Source: a virus
DNA length: 27,567 nucleotides
Strand: one strand, 5' to 3'
Virus record (IMG/VR): IMGVR_UViG_3300021197_000702
Span: 1-27,567 of that record
Shown here: piece by piece, positions 20,902-27,567 of the stretch
How positions within the stretch are numbered: the first letter of the stretch is position 1
How the letters are laid out: each line of letters opens with the position of its first letter
The notes under the pieces: generated by a model
What the model was told of the DNA's origin: nothing
Seen by the model: only the letters and a program-made list of their open reading frames with translations
Databases searched by the model: none
Position numbers and translations under genes: made by a program

Positions 20902-23900
20902 TGGTACAATTAATAGCTACCTCACAAGACGGAAGCGATCAGGTACAGTTAGATACGCCTAAAGTACCGATTCAGTTAAACTTCCATTTCCAAGACTTAG
21001 CAAAACCATTTGCCAACAGAACGCCTTACAGCTTTAATTTTAAGCTACCTGCTACCCGTGAGAATCTAAAGTTCTTCTCTTTTTACTATGACTACAACGT
21101 CAACTTAGGAACATTCAAAGCAACCAAGCGTACTAACGTTGATGTGTACGACAACGGGGTTTTAGTTATGTCGGGTATTATGCAGCTTCTAAACGCAACA
21201 GAAGAAGAGTATACGGTTGTGGTATTTGAAGAGTTGGCAAAGCTGTTTGAAACAATTAAAGATTTGTCATGGGAGCAGCTATTTATTACTGAAGCAGGCA
21301 CAGTAGATACTGATTTAGATCATTCGCTTTCGTGGACAAACATAATTGACAGTTGGACGTTAACAAATGATGTAACGTCAGGCAGTGTAGGAAACGGAGT
21401 AATTGTTTACCCGTTAGCTGACTATGGACTAAACGCCACAAACAACGCGAACAACGAAGGAACGAGTACGGGGTTTACATACAATGGGGCAGGAACAGGC
21501 ATGGACAATGCCAATAACTACACCCAATCCTTAGCAGCAAAAAACCTGAAGCCTGCCATACGAATACAGTACCTAATCAAATATATTTTTGAGTACGCAG
21601 GTTTTGTATACAACAGTAATTTCTTTGATAGTGCAGACTTTCAAAAAATCTATATGTTTCTTGCTACAGAAACAGAACGGGTAAAATCAAGGGCAACTTA
21701 TGGATTTCGCACAGGACTAAGTAGCGCAGTAGACATACTGATTGCTCAAGCAGGCATTTATCAAGACCTTGTGTTTGACTATGAAACAGGCAGTCCATAC
21801 TATGACCCTGACGCATTAGTAACAAACGGAGTATTTACAGCACCTTATGATGGCTCATACCTTTTAGCTACACGCCTATTTGTTAAAACGATTGCAACTC
21901 CACCTTCACCTACACCTCTAGCAGTTACGTTTGATGTAAAGGTGCGTATGCAAGTCAACAACGCAGGAACGCAGGGTTATAGCGTACCATGTGACTCAAC
22001 AGTAGTAAACACAGTTGATCATCAATACTGGCTAGACTTAAACGCAGGAGATATAGTATCTGTTTCTGTGCTATCTGAAAACTCGTATGATACAGTTCAG
22101 ATTACATCAGACGCAACTAATGGACAATCGTTTTTTAACCTCATTAACTTCTCAGGCTCTGTTGGTTTTGTAGATGTGTCGGCTAATTTCCCAAATGATG
22201 TCACTGTAGACAAATGGCTAAAAGCTGTATTTGAGAAGTTTAACTTACGCATGGTTACTGATCGAGATGCTGTAGGCACAATATATGTTGAGCCTTGGGA
22301 AACATGGTGGGATTCAGGGGTAAGTAAAGATTGGACAAATAAAGTAGATGCAGACAGCATAACGATTGAGCCAACGACAAAGTATCAGCAGAAGTCAATT
22401 ACGTTTTCGGACGGTGAAGGCGAAGACTTTTTGAATCAATGGTATCAACACCATAACCAAAGAGTCAAAGGAACTTACATATTTGAAAATGAAGACAACG
22501 ACTTTGCTACGGGTGAGATGGAAACTAGCGACATATTCCAACCACTACGCAACAGGAAAATCTTTACTTGGATTCAAAATACAGGTACTAGCTTAGTTCC
22601 AAATGTGCTTTGTCCTGCATTTTGGGTTTGGTCTGATGGTAGTAACGGAAGCATCTACCTTAAAGAATCTGTGTCCTGCAAACCTGTGTTAGCATACTAC
22701 AACGGATTGCAAAACATAGGCAATGGGGCAACGTTTAACTATGGAGGAACAGCAGGTACAACTTTCCCATATTTTGCTGAATACAATACATACGGAGTAA
22801 CAGCTACCACAAAGTCTTTAGAGTGGGGCTACTCCTACCCAAGCAATTTAGATATGCCTGCTGTTGGTGGGTACACGCAGAATTATCTTTTTAATACGTA
22901 CTGGCTACGTATGATGAATGAGATATACAGCGATGAAAGCCGATTAATGACAGCTAGGTTTTCGCTGAATGCTACGGATATATATGACTTAAAGTTTAAT
23001 GATTTACTGTACATAGAAGGCGCATACTGGAAACTGCTAAGTTTGAAAAACTTTACGCTTGACGGTGAGAAGCTATGCAATGCAGAACTGATCAAAGTAA
23101 TTAATGCACCTGCTGCACGAATAGATGGTAACTGCGCTTTACAAGTAGATTCATTTAACGATGATGGAACGGTAAATTTTGTTGACGCTAAAACAGGGGC
23201 TTCAGCATCTGCTACTGCTGACTGCTGCACAATCAATGGCTATGTATGGAGTGAAGCATTAGGTCAATGCTTTATTACAGCAGGTAATGAAAACGGAGGT
23301 GGTGGCACTAATCCAGTAGGCACATACCCTGAGCCGATCAGCGGATTAAACAACGCTCAAAACGATACAGGGATTGGTACAAACGTAATCACCAATGCGT
23401 TTAATGGATTGCAAGTATCAGGTGCTACGTATTCATTAGAATTATTTGCACAAACTACTAGTGCTTCAAGCGTATCAGCCACAACTAACGAAGGGCTTTC
23501 TGATTTTAAAGCAGGCGCAGACACAATAACGTATATCACCTACGACATTACGACTATTGAAGTAGGGGGTAGCAACTCAACGCATGGTAACGCAGCCAAT
23601 TTTACAGCACGAACGGCTATAGCAAATACAAGAACTTCTGCTACAACTGCTTGCACCTTACGTAATATTGGAAATCCAACGATACTAAACAATCAAAGTG
23701 ACGGTGGCACACATGGCACAATTAGCATTCAAACAGCGCAACGTAGTTCAGGGGCAACAGCTACGTATTCATTGCAATGTGCAGGGCAAGCAAACGTTAT
23801 TGAGCAATGGTTTATCCGTGCAACAGTACAAGTAGTTCAAATAAATGATGCTGTTGTAGTGATTGGTGGGGATGCTTATTTTAATAAAACTCCTAACACA

Positions 23901-23948
23901 CAAATTACATTAAATGTCAGCCCTACACAAACCTTAGAATTTAACTAA
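20901..23948 (+). CDS. Large tail hub / baseplate protein (1015 aa)
   Basis: The largest protein of the window, likely the tail-tip hub. The N-terminal domain has IQLNFHFQDLAKPFANRTPY and SFNFKLPATRENLKFF, an FPxY/NxF-like strand pair seen in tail-tip proteins of Bacteroidota phages, then YTVVVFEELAKLFETIKDLS. The middle contains RIQYLIKYIFEYAGFVYNSN and SITIEPTTKYQQKSITFSDG with FENEDNDFATGEMETSDIFQ. A cysteine module (Cys745, Cys775-776, Cys790; CCTINGYVWSEALGQCF) precedes a Gly linker (GGGGTNP), and a beta-rich C-terminal domain (about 810-1015) may be an added adhesin. It overlaps neighbours by TAATG at both ends. The hub role is inferred from size, position and recalled motifs. Confidence 0.65.
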   Translation: MVQLIATSQDGSDQVQLDTPKVPIQLNFHFQDLAKPFANRTPYSFNFKLPATRENLKFFSFYYDYNVNLGTFKATKRTNVDVYDNGVLVMSGIMQLLNATEEEYTVVVFEELAKLFETIKDLSWEQLFITEAGTVDTDLDHSLSWTNIIDSWTLTNDVTSGSVGNGVIVYPLADYGLNATNNANNEGTSTGFTYNGAGTGMDNANNYTQSLAAKNLKPAIRIQYLIKYIFEYAGFVYNSNFFDSADFQKIYMFLATETERVKSRATYGFRTGLSSAVDILIAQAGIYQDLVFDYETGSPYYDPDALVTNGVFTAPYDGSYLLATRLFVKTIATPPSPTPLAVTFDVKVRMQVNNAGTQGYSVPCDSTVVNTVDHQYWLDLNAGDIVSVSVLSENSYDTVQITSDATNGQSFFNLINFSGSVGFVDVSANFPNDVTVDKWLKAVFEKFNLRMVTDRDAVGTIYVEPWETWWDSGVSKDWTNKVDADSITIEPTTKYQQKSITFSDGEGEDFLNQWYQHHNQRVKGTYIFENEDNDFATGEMETSDIFQPLRNRKIFTWIQNTGTSLVPNVLCPAFWVWSDGSNGSIYLKESVSCKPVLAYYNGLQNIGNGATFNYGGTAGTTFPYFAEYNTYGVTATTKSLEWGYSYPSNLDMPAVGGYTQNYLFNTYWLRMMNEIYSDESRLMTARFSLNATDIYDLKFNDLLYIEGAYWKLLSLKNFTLDGEKLCNAELIKVINAPAARIDGNCALQVDSFNDDGTVNFVDAKTGASASATADCCTINGYVWSEALGQCFITAGNENGGGGTNPVGTYPEPISGLNNAQNDTGIGTNVITNAFNGLQVSGATYSLELFAQTTSASSVSATTNEGLSDFKAGADTITYITYDITTIEVGGSNSTHGNAANFTARTAIANTRTSATTACTLRNIGNPTILNNQSDGGTHGTISIQTAQRSSGATATYSLQCAGQANVIEQWFIRATVQVVQINDAVVVIGGDAYFNKTPNTQITLNVSPTQTLEFN

Positions 23949-24112
23949 TGAAATACTGGATAAACGCCATAGGGTATGGAATCCCTTTAGCTGTACGTTT
24001 GGCGCAAGACGAAGAGCAAAAAGGCAAAAAAATGTGGTTGCATTGGTACGGTAGGCACGATTTAAAGGTTAGCGCGTTGAAGAAGATCAACTTAATACTG
24101 AAGAACCGATGA
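23948..24112 (+). CDS. Small basic hypothetical protein (54 aa) before tape measure
   Basis: A 54-residue gene wedged between the hub and the tape measure, overlapping both by 1 and 4 bases (TAATG, ATGA). The protein is basic and Trp-rich (MKYWINAIGYGIPLAVRLAQ, KKMWLHWYGRHDLKVSALKK). Its perfect fit between coupled starts and stops, and the unbroken operon spacing it creates, argue that it is translated. Possible roles are a small tail assembly factor or a virion component; I recognise no family. Confidence 0.7.
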   Translation: MKYWINAIGYGIPLAVRLAQDEEQKGKKMWLHWYGRHDLKVSALKKINLILKNR

Positions 24113-25974
24113 GTAATGACATGAATTTTAACCTAATCGGAGTCGACAAGGTTACACCTGCTGCTGAAAAAGCCACAAAATCATTAGATAATCTGAGCCA
24201 AAAAGCAGATCGTGCAGGTAAACGAGTAGGAAATACAGGCAGAACAGCTACTAAAGATTGGGCAGGGCTTGGAGATTTGTTTCAAGGCGTACTACCTAGG
24301 GGATTAACTCGGACGCTACGACAATTCAAATCAACGCAGCGATCAGTTTCACGATTAAGCAAAGGCTTTAAAGGATTGAAAAGTGCTATTGCTTCAACAG
24401 GAATTGGTTTGCTTGTTGTCGCTTTGGGTGCAATCGTGGGCTATTGGGATGATATATCAGCAGCTATCAGCAGTGCATCAGATGAAACAGATAAGCTAGT
24501 TGAAGAGAACAAAGAGTTAGTTCAAGCTGCAAAAGATCAGTTAGAAGCAATAAGTGCTACTGAGAATATCTTAAAACTGCAAGGGGCAACAGAAGAAGAA
24601 ATTCTAGCAATGCGCATGGCAGCTACAGACGAAGCCATAGCAGCGCAAAGGGTTATGATTGAGTCTTTAAAGACGCAACAGGAAGAACAAACTAAAGCAG
24701 CGCAAACAGCCAGCGATGTAGTCGCAGGTATATTGACCTTGCTTACAGCACCTGTAGCGGCAGCCTTAACAGCTATAGACGCAATAAGCGCAGGGTTGGT
24801 AAAGATTGGCGCACTAGAAGAAGCAACAAATTTTGCAGAAGGATTCTATACAGGCATTGGCGATATGCTGTTTGACCCTGAAGGAATAGAAGAAGACGGT
24901 CAAAAGGCAATTGATGAAGCAGAAGAACAACTTCAGCGTTTAGAAAATACACGAGCAGGCTATCAATTACGAGCCAATAAAAACGAGGAGCAGGCAGAAG
25001 CGGAAGCGCAAAAGAAACGAGATGATGCAGCTAGGAAAAGAGAGCAAGACGCGCAATTTGTAGCTGATCGATTAGCGAAGATACAGGAAGAAATGTATCT
25101 AGCTATGATTGAGGATGACATTATGCAGCAAAAGGAAAGGCGCAGGTTGCAGTACGAAGCAGACCAAGCAGAACTAAAAGCTAGGGGCGCAACATTTTCT
25201 CAGTTGCTAGTTTTAAAGCAACAGTATGATATGGATGTTGAGGCTTTAGATCAAAAAGCACTGGACAGAAGGAACGCTAAAGAAAAAGAACGACTAGATA
25301 AAGAAGCACAACTAGCTGAAGAATTTCGACAGAAGGAATTAACGGATAAGCAGCTAGAAGAAGAAGCAGCCTTTGCTGAATTTGAAAGACAGGAAGAGTT
25401 AGCAGGCACAAACGAGGCTTTGCTACTTGAGGCATTCGAAGCGTATCAAAGTCAAAGAGAAGCGATTAACGATAAATACAGTCAACAAGAAATTGATGCT
25501 AACCAAGAAGTAGTCGATTTAGAGATTCAAGGCAGGCAGGCATTAGCTAGGGGGATAAGCGGTGTGTTTAAGCAAATGGGTAGGTTAGCAGAACAGAACA
25601 GCCAAGAACAGAAACAGTTAGCCGTTGCAGACGTATTGCTTAATCAAGCTATTTCAATGGCAAACGCAGTAAGGGCAGCATCAGAAACAGCTAAAGACCC
25701 TATTTCTTTAGGTGTGCTTATTACTACTATGGTAGGTGGTGTGCTTAGTAGCTTTGCAAATATTAAAGGAATCTTAGACCAAGCAGGAACATCAGGCGGT
25801 AGCGTAGGGGGCGGTTCATCAAGACAAACTCGATCAGGCTTTGACACACAAAGCACAGCACCGATGCCTACACGCTTACAATCAGAAGGAGGGATGCAAG
25901 CCTATGTAGTACAGAGTCAACTTGAAGGACAGGCAATGCAGGCGCAACAACTAACTTCTAAAACTACCCTTTAA
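24109..25974 (+). CDS. Tape measure protein
   Basis: Sets tail length and is ejected with DNA. The 621-residue protein has the classic make-up: an Ala/Lys/Ser-rich N-terminus (VTPAAEKATKSLDNLSQKAD), a hydrophobic helix pair at about 96-120 (IGLLVVALGAIVGYWDDISA) and 203-235 (ASDVVAGILTLLTAPVAAAL), a long charged coiled coil (about 262-480), and a C-terminal hydrophobic region (LLNQAISMANAVRAASETAK, about 509-560) with a Gly-rich tail. At the usual 1.5 Angstrom per residue this predicts a tail about 90 nm long, typical for a siphovirus. It begins with an ATGA overlap. It is the last gene of the tail operon. Confidence 0.88.
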   Translation: MSNDMNFNLIGVDKVTPAAEKATKSLDNLSQKADRAGKRVGNTGRTATKDWAGLGDLFQGVLPRGLTRTLRQFKSTQRSVSRLSKGFKGLKSAIASTGIGLLVVALGAIVGYWDDISAAISSASDETDKLVEENKELVQAAKDQLEAISATENILKLQGATEEEILAMRMAATDEAIAAQRVMIESLKTQQEEQTKAAQTASDVVAGILTLLTAPVAAALTAIDAISAGLVKIGALEEATNFAEGFYTGIGDMLFDPEGIEEDGQKAIDEAEEQLQRLENTRAGYQLRANKNEEQAEAEAQKKRDDAARKREQDAQFVADRLAKIQEEMYLAMIEDDIMQQKERRRLQYEADQAELKARGATFSQLLVLKQQYDMDVEALDQKALDRRNAKEKERLDKEAQLAEEFRQKELTDKQLEEEAAFAEFERQEELAGTNEALLLEAFEAYQSQREAINDKYSQQEIDANQEVVDLEIQGRQALARGISGVFKQMGRLAEQNSQEQKQLAVADVLLNQAISMANAVRAASETAKDPISLGVLITTMVGGVLSSFANIKGILDQAGTSGGSVGGGSSRQTRSGFDTQSTAPMPTRLQSEGGMQAYVVQSQLEGQAMQAQQLTSKTTL

Positions 25975-25983
25975 TTTTACGGG

Positions 25984-26014
25984 TTGGTGTTACGCTTCTT
26001 TATATGTATATTAT
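25984..26014 (+). promoter_or_regulatory. Candidate promoter for acidic gene array
   Basis: TTG (25984-25986), 20 bases, then TATATTAT (26007-26014) approximates the Bacteroidota TTTG/TTG-N20-TAnnTTTG pattern, with the last two bases wrong. A start near 26018 would give a 14-base leader before the ATG at 26032. It lies in the 57-base gap after the tape measure gene, where I see no clear terminator. Confidence 0.5.
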
Positions 26015-26031
26015 AGACATAGAACAAAGTC

Positions 26032-26310
26032 ATGAAAAAAACAAAACTCGGTTATAACGGTTGGGCAAATTATGAAACGTGGAGTGTAGGAGTACACGAT
26101 TACATTGAATTTTTAGCTGAAACAGCTATAGACAATGGGGATTTGCAAGTTGACGCATCGTGGTGTGAAGATTATATGTACGATTTGCTTGAAAGTGAAA
26201 TGCCAAATGACGGGTTGTTACGACAGCTTTTAAATGGCGCATGGTCGGAAATTGATTGGCGAGAAGTAGCTGAACACGTTAACGACACTATCTTAGACAT
26301 TGGTATCTAA
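26032..26310 (+). CDS. DUF7249-like acidic protein
   Basis: A 92-residue protein that I match to the DUF7249 type of phage protein by its core GWANYETWSVGVHDYIEFLA (10-29), corresponding to the family's N-Y-E-T-W-N-V-x-L motif, and by a terminal EIDWREVAEHVND (74-86), corresponding to D-W-R-E-I-A. Function is unknown; such genes occur in accessory parts of phages and plasmids. Net charge by hand count is about -14 (19 acidic, 5 basic). It is the first gene of the acidic array, behind the candidate promoter at 25984, and overlaps the next gene by TAATG. Unlike five of the others it lacks the 11-nt leader (AACAAAGTC precedes its ATG). Confidence 0.75.
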   Translation: MKKTKLGYNGWANYETWSVGVHDYIEFLAETAIDNGDLQVDASWCEDYMYDLLESEMPNDGLLRQLLNGAWSEIDWREVAEHVNDTILDIGI

Positions 26311-26531
26311 TGAATATTCGTAGAGAACAAGATTCATTTGAAGACTACTTAGATTCGGTAGGCATGGAATATGACAGCGTATCAGGACTTACGCAGGTAT
26401 TCATGCGTCAAAATGATTACGATGTGTTCTTTACAGACAGGGGGATTGAGGTAGAAAGCTATGCACCTATGATGGGCAATGTAGAATTTATAAACGCTGA
26501 CCAGTTGATTGATTGGTTTGAAGAACAATAG
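26310..26531 (+). CDS. Small acidic hypothetical protein (73 aa)
   Basis: Not recognised. A 73-residue protein with 17 acidic and 4 basic residues, net about -13. Helical N-terminus (DSFEDYLDSVGMEY), beta-like middle (LTQVFMRQNDYDVFFTDRGI), and a final helix ADQLIDWFEEQ. It starts one base inside the previous stop (TAATG). Its stop codon TAG (26529-26531) forms part of the leader motif of the next gene. Confidence 0.75.
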   Translation: MNIRREQDSFEDYLDSVGMEYDSVSGLTQVFMRQNDYDVFFTDRGIEVESYAPMMGNVEFINADQLIDWFEEQ

Positions 26532-26538
26532 AGATATG
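26525..26538 (+). promoter_or_regulatory. Start-site leader motif, copy 2 (ACAATAGAGAT-ATG)
   Basis: One mismatch (C to T) from ACAACAGAGAT. The change creates the TAG stop of the preceding gene within the leader, four bases before the ATG at 26536. This decides the start of the next gene: ATG 26536 rather than the in-frame TTG at 26509. Confidence 0.7.
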
Positions 26539-26823
26539 ATAGCAGACAGAATCTTACAAAAAGCACTAAAGGGCGCAACCTTTGCCGAAGCGTTAGGTGT
26601 GGTATATAATTGTTTAGAATGGGCGAATGCTCATGCTGAAAACAGAGAATTGGAAAGTGAATTTGGGCAGGCTGATTACAGTTATTTTGAATATGCTTCT
26701 GAAGTCACTAGCAACGTTGATTGGAACATTGACTTAATTTTAGACTTACTAGCTGACAATTTAGATAGCGCAGGTTTTGGACATTTAGCAGATTGGTGTG
26801 ACGAGCAAGCAGCAAAATATTAA
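26536..26823 (+). CDS. Small acidic hypothetical protein (95 aa)
   Basis: Not recognised. A 95-residue protein, almost all helical, with 18 acidic and 5 basic residues (net about -13): DRILQKALKGATFAEALGVV at the start, NCLEWANAHAENRELES, NVDWNIDLILDLLADNLDSA and a final FGHLADWCDEQAAKY. The alternating amphipathic helices could form a compact bundle. The start is set by the leader motif; an upstream TTG start would add nine residues that are read in the previous gene's frame overlap. It has two Cys and several Trp. Confidence 0.75.
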   Translation: MIADRILQKALKGATFAEALGVVYNCLEWANAHAENRELESEFGQADYSYFEYASEVTSNVDWNIDLILDLLADNLDSAGFGHLADWCDEQAAKY

Positions 26824-26837
26824 CCAACAGAGATATG
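26824..26837 (+). promoter_or_regulatory. Start-site leader motif, copy 3 (CCAACAGAGAT-ATG)
   Basis: One mismatch (first A to C) from ACAACAGAGAT. It sits exactly between the TAA of the preceding gene (26821-26823) and the ATG at 26835. Confidence 0.75.
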
Positions 26838-27077
26838 GTTATAGAAATAAAAGGATTATCATTTAACGAAGTACACGACTACTTAGATTCACGAGGTGCA
26901 GGTGAAGGTGATTTGGATATTTACATTGATGACTATGGCTATGTCGATGCTGAGGCAGGAGATATGCGAAGAATGGTTGAGGTAACAGTGAATGATCCTG
27001 ATGCCGAATATATTTTAGATGGGATCATGGCAGACTTGGAAGATGAAGAGCCAGACGCAGAAATCAGTTACCTATAA
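26835..27077 (+). CDS. Very acidic hypothetical protein (80 aa)
   Basis: Not recognised. The most acidic member of the array: 24 Asp/Glu against 4 Lys/Arg in 80 residues, net about -20. It begins with a beta strand (MVIEIKGLSFNEVHDYLDSR), has a Tyr/Asp-rich centre (DLDIYIDDYGYVDAEAGD) and ends in ILDGIMADLEDEEPDAEIS. Charge, size and lack of cysteine recall DNA-mimic inhibitors such as Ocr or ArdA-type antirestriction proteins, but there is no sequence match that I can see. The leader motif precedes the ATG. Confidence 0.75.
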   Translation: MVIEIKGLSFNEVHDYLDSRGAGEGDLDIYIDDYGYVDAEAGDMRRMVEVTVNDPDAEYILDGIMADLEDEEPDAEISYL

Positions 27078-27091
27078 ACAACAGAGATATG
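27078..27091 (+). promoter_or_regulatory. Start-site leader motif, copy 4 (ACAACAGAGAT-ATG)
   Basis: An exact copy, directly between the stop TAA (27075-27077) and the ATG at 27089, in the same arrangement as copies 1 and 5. Confidence 0.75.
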
Positions 27092-27298
27092 GAACGAATT
27101 ATAGTGATGCATGATGACTTAACAGACGTTGTTTCTGACTTGCAAAACGCAGGGGTCTATAGTTTAATCTACTCGGTAAAATATGGTAATCTAGGTAATG
27201 TCATTGTCATGACTGAAGACTTGGACGATATTGAATTTCAAGATGTCATGGACACTTTGTATGACAATTACGGAAGGGAATACGTTACTTACGACTAA
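27089..27298 (+). CDS. Small acidic hypothetical protein (69 aa)
   Basis: Not recognised. A 69-residue protein with 15 acidic and 3 basic residues (net about -12). The pattern is a helix DDLTDVVSDLQNAG, strands SLIYSVKYGNLGNVIVMTED and a helix FQDVMDTLYDNYG, a beta-alpha arrangement somewhat like the 18-299 product (a strand pair followed by a D-V-x-D-x-x-Y-D-N helix). Both carry a YDN near the helix end, so distant relation is possible but unproved. Confidence 0.75.
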   Translation: MERIIVMHDDLTDVVSDLQNAGVYSLIYSVKYGNLGNVIVMTEDLDDIEFQDVMDTLYDNYGREYVTYD

Positions 27299-27312
27299 AC
27301 AACAGAGATATG
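27299..27312 (+). promoter_or_regulatory. Start-site leader motif, copy 5 (ACAACAGAGAT-ATG)
   Basis: An exact copy between TAA (27296-27298) and the ATG at 27310, which opens the gene cut by the window end. Confidence 0.75.
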
Positions 27313-27567
27313 GATTTTAATTTAGTGACCGATTTTGATGAAGGCTATGTTGGAGGAAATTATGGATACCCATTTATGGTTCGGACTTTTGAGATTGAAG
27401 TGAATGGTCAACGGCACGGATACATCAATCAATCTGAATACATTGATATGGTACAAGACGGAATGCCTGAGATAAGCACTTCGACACGCCAAAGGGACTA
27501 TGAAGAAATTGAAATGTTTTTGTTCGACTACGGTTTAATTGAGCGCGATATGGTTTTGAATAGTGTT
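27310..27567 (+). CDS. Small acidic hypothetical protein, cut by window end
   Basis: An open frame of 86 codons runs from the ATG at 27310 to the last base without a stop. It is Tyr/Asp/Glu-rich, 17 acidic against 5 basic residues: DFDEGYVGGNYGYPFMVRTF, a strand IEVNGQRHGYI, then DYEEIEMFLFDYGLIERD. Not recognised. If the molecule is circular, the first six bases of the window (TAC TAA) complete it in frame as Tyr-stop, giving an 87-residue protein followed directly by leader copy 1. This is the cleanest evidence that the ends join. Confidence 0.75.
   Translation, partial: MDFNLVTDFDEGYVGGNYGYPFMVRTFEIEVNGQRHGYINQSEYIDMVQDGMPEISTSTRQRDYEEIEMFLFDYGLIERDMVLNSV

Noticed and set aside
26525-27312. 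Repeated 11-mers as CRISPR repeats or attachment sites
   Set aside because: The spacers are whole coding genes and the repeats always abut ATG, so a start-region signal explains them better. No cas genes or integrase are present.

Overview
The window reads as a tailed bacteriophage (siphovirus-type) genome of 27,567 bp, very probably complete and circularly permuted. Every convincing gene lies on the + strand, packed head to tail with ATGA or TAATG overlaps. The host is inferred to be a bacterium of the phylum Bacteroidota, most likely Flavobacteriia. Three things point there: start codons are preceded by A-rich sequence rather than Shine-Dalgarno sites; a textbook TTTG-N20-TAnnTTTG Bacteroidota promoter stands in front of the early genes; and many products resemble families I know from flavobacterial phages. 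No integrase, excisionase or obvious lysogeny switch is present, so a virulent life style is likely. No tRNA, rRNA, CRISPR array or insertion sequence was seen.

Layout. Positions 304-3648 hold the head genes: an XkdF-type prohead protease, a small unknown, a scaffold-like protein and the major capsid protein, followed by a tail-tube-like protein and a strong terminator (3675-3710). Positions 3728-9668 hold a small beta-rich protein, the portal with an extra C-terminal domain, a head-tail connector, a fibre-like protein and an RCC1-like propeller protein that may bind the receptor. Positions 9665-11305 are a lysis cassette: a membrane coiled-coil protein, a calcineurin-like phosphoesterase, an amidase and a small holin-like protein, closed by hairpins and a terminator (11353-11381). 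Positions 11429-16212 are the early/replication genes, driven by a near-leaderless promoter: an OB-fold ssDNA-binding protein with a DDDLPF tail, an HTH protein, a replication-initiation-like winged-helix protein, NinG, a sigma-like factor and several small conserved unknowns. Positions 16263-17728 are the two terminase subunits. Positions 17725-25974 are the tail module: a chaperone pair joined by a probable -1 frameshift on a run of nine T, tail-completion and neck proteins, two large tail proteins and the tape measure.

Positions 26032-27567, continuing across the end into 18-299, hold seven small, strongly acidic proteins. Five of them start behind an almost invariant 11-nt leader (ACAACAGAGAT directly before ATG), three copies of which are identical. 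Joining the last base to the first closes the truncated last gene in frame with a TAA that is followed by this same leader. That supports circular closure and makes the acidic array one continuous block between the tail and head modules. The array and its fixed start signal are the least explained part of the genome. No product was identified by database search; functions rest on motifs seen by eye, gene position and recalled family knowledge.
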